A stretch of 31,179 bases of DNA from Vitrella brassicaformis (taxonomy: Eukaryota; Sar; Vitrellaceae), in assembly GCA_001179505.1 (NCBI GenBank), contig CDMY01000908.1, forward strand, positions 1 through 31,179, given 5' to 3'. The position numbers were made by a program, and so were the translations under genes. Each line of letters begins with the position of its first letter. Position 1 is the stretch's first letter. Positions 30,630 through 31,179 of the stretch are shown here, in pieces. The notes below the pieces were generated by a model, which saw nothing but the letters and a program-made list of their open reading frames with translations, was not told the origin of the DNA and ran no database searches.

Positions 30630-31179
30630 CTAACGCACATCGAGGAGATGGTAGAGAGAGATATGATAGCCACACAGGCAGCCCAGACAGAGGGGGGCTG
30701 GGTATGTGTGTACACGCGGCTCTTACTGGGGTGGGTGGCGTATAGTATATGGGGTGGGGCCTGTGGTTGTTTGTTCGCCTCTCTCTCTCTCTCTCTCTCT
30801 CCCTAACTGCCTTCGTGTGCATTCCATCGGCTTTCCTTCCTCTCCCTTCCAGCCGTGTGTGTGTGTGTGTGTGTGTGTGTATACTCATGGATTGATGTGT
30901 GTGTGGATGGCTGGACGTTAACGAACGTTGGCGTGTACACATTACATTTCAATGATGACTGACTGAATGAATTCACCAAAGCATAGCGTCAACCAATGGC
31001 TGCTGCTTCCATCCATCCAGGCAGGCAGCCAATGCATTGCATAAACACACACGCGCAGGTCTCTGCCTGCCTGTCTGTCTGAGCCAAAATCTCACGCACT
31101 CGACACGACACACGATAACAATAACAACAACAGCAAGACCAAATGAGATCCCCTCCCCTCCCCAGGCCCCCTCTACACC
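30630..31179. other. Intergenic region at right edge with microsatellites
   Basis: This 550-bp region contains a CT tract (about 30779-30801), a GT tract (about 30855-30880) and scattered TGTC and CCAT units. No gene was seen on either strand up to the window end. Confidence 0.65.

Noticed and set aside
1-31179. tRNA, rRNA, CRISPR arrays or intact transposons
   Set aside because: I looked for tRNA-like cloverleaf segments, spaced identical repeats and transposase motifs and found none; only simple repeats and the R1/R2 pair were seen.

Overview
The window is nuclear DNA from a gene-dense, intron-rich eukaryote, most likely a photosynthetic alveolate such as a chromerid alga (inference). The reasons are: many short introns (mostly 41 to about 140 nt) whose acceptor side is often a TG-rich run rather than a classic pyrimidine tract; a CDPK-type kinase with an acylated N-terminus; a plastid-style bipartite leader on a biosynthetic enzyme; Cys-rich ectodomains of alveolate flavour; and abundant TG, TGTC, CCAT and CT microsatellites between genes. 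I see no phage, bacterial operon, rRNA, tRNA or CRISPR structure.

Thirteen protein genes are supported. I built the exon models by hand, checking the reading phase across every splice junction. In order they are: a secreted-protein gene running off the left edge (-); a CDPK-like kinase (+); a SEL1L/Hrd3-type ERAD receptor (+); a membrane-anchored subtilase with Cys-rich and EGF modules (-); a polytopic membrane protein (+); a second, small polytopic membrane protein (-); an acetylornithine aminotransferase with a plastid-type leader (+); a zinc alcohol dehydrogenase of the CAD type (-); an OB-fold/CCCH/methyltransferase fusion (+); a secreted DUF4189-like protein (+); a small secreted six-Cys protein (-); a pseudo-receiver/zinc-finger/Nudix fusion (+); and a small two-TM protein (+).

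The genes sit largely as divergent pairs sharing short promoters (112, 124, 165 and 307 bp), separated by repeat-rich convergent gaps. They do not form an obvious pathway. A theme is the secretory route: eight or nine of the thirteen products carry a signal peptide or membrane segments, and the SEL1L homologue belongs to ER quality control.

The most unusual observations are: a subtilase in which Glu occupies the usual catalytic His position, within a type I membrane mosaic; a tandem duplication of that gene's 5' exons whose intron is better conserved than its exons; a 49-nt intron made of two 24-nt tandem repeats; an apparent GA-AG intron in a pseudo-receiver/C2H2/Nudix fusion; and an OB/CCCH/methyltransferase fusion. 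Everything is by eye; no database search was run.
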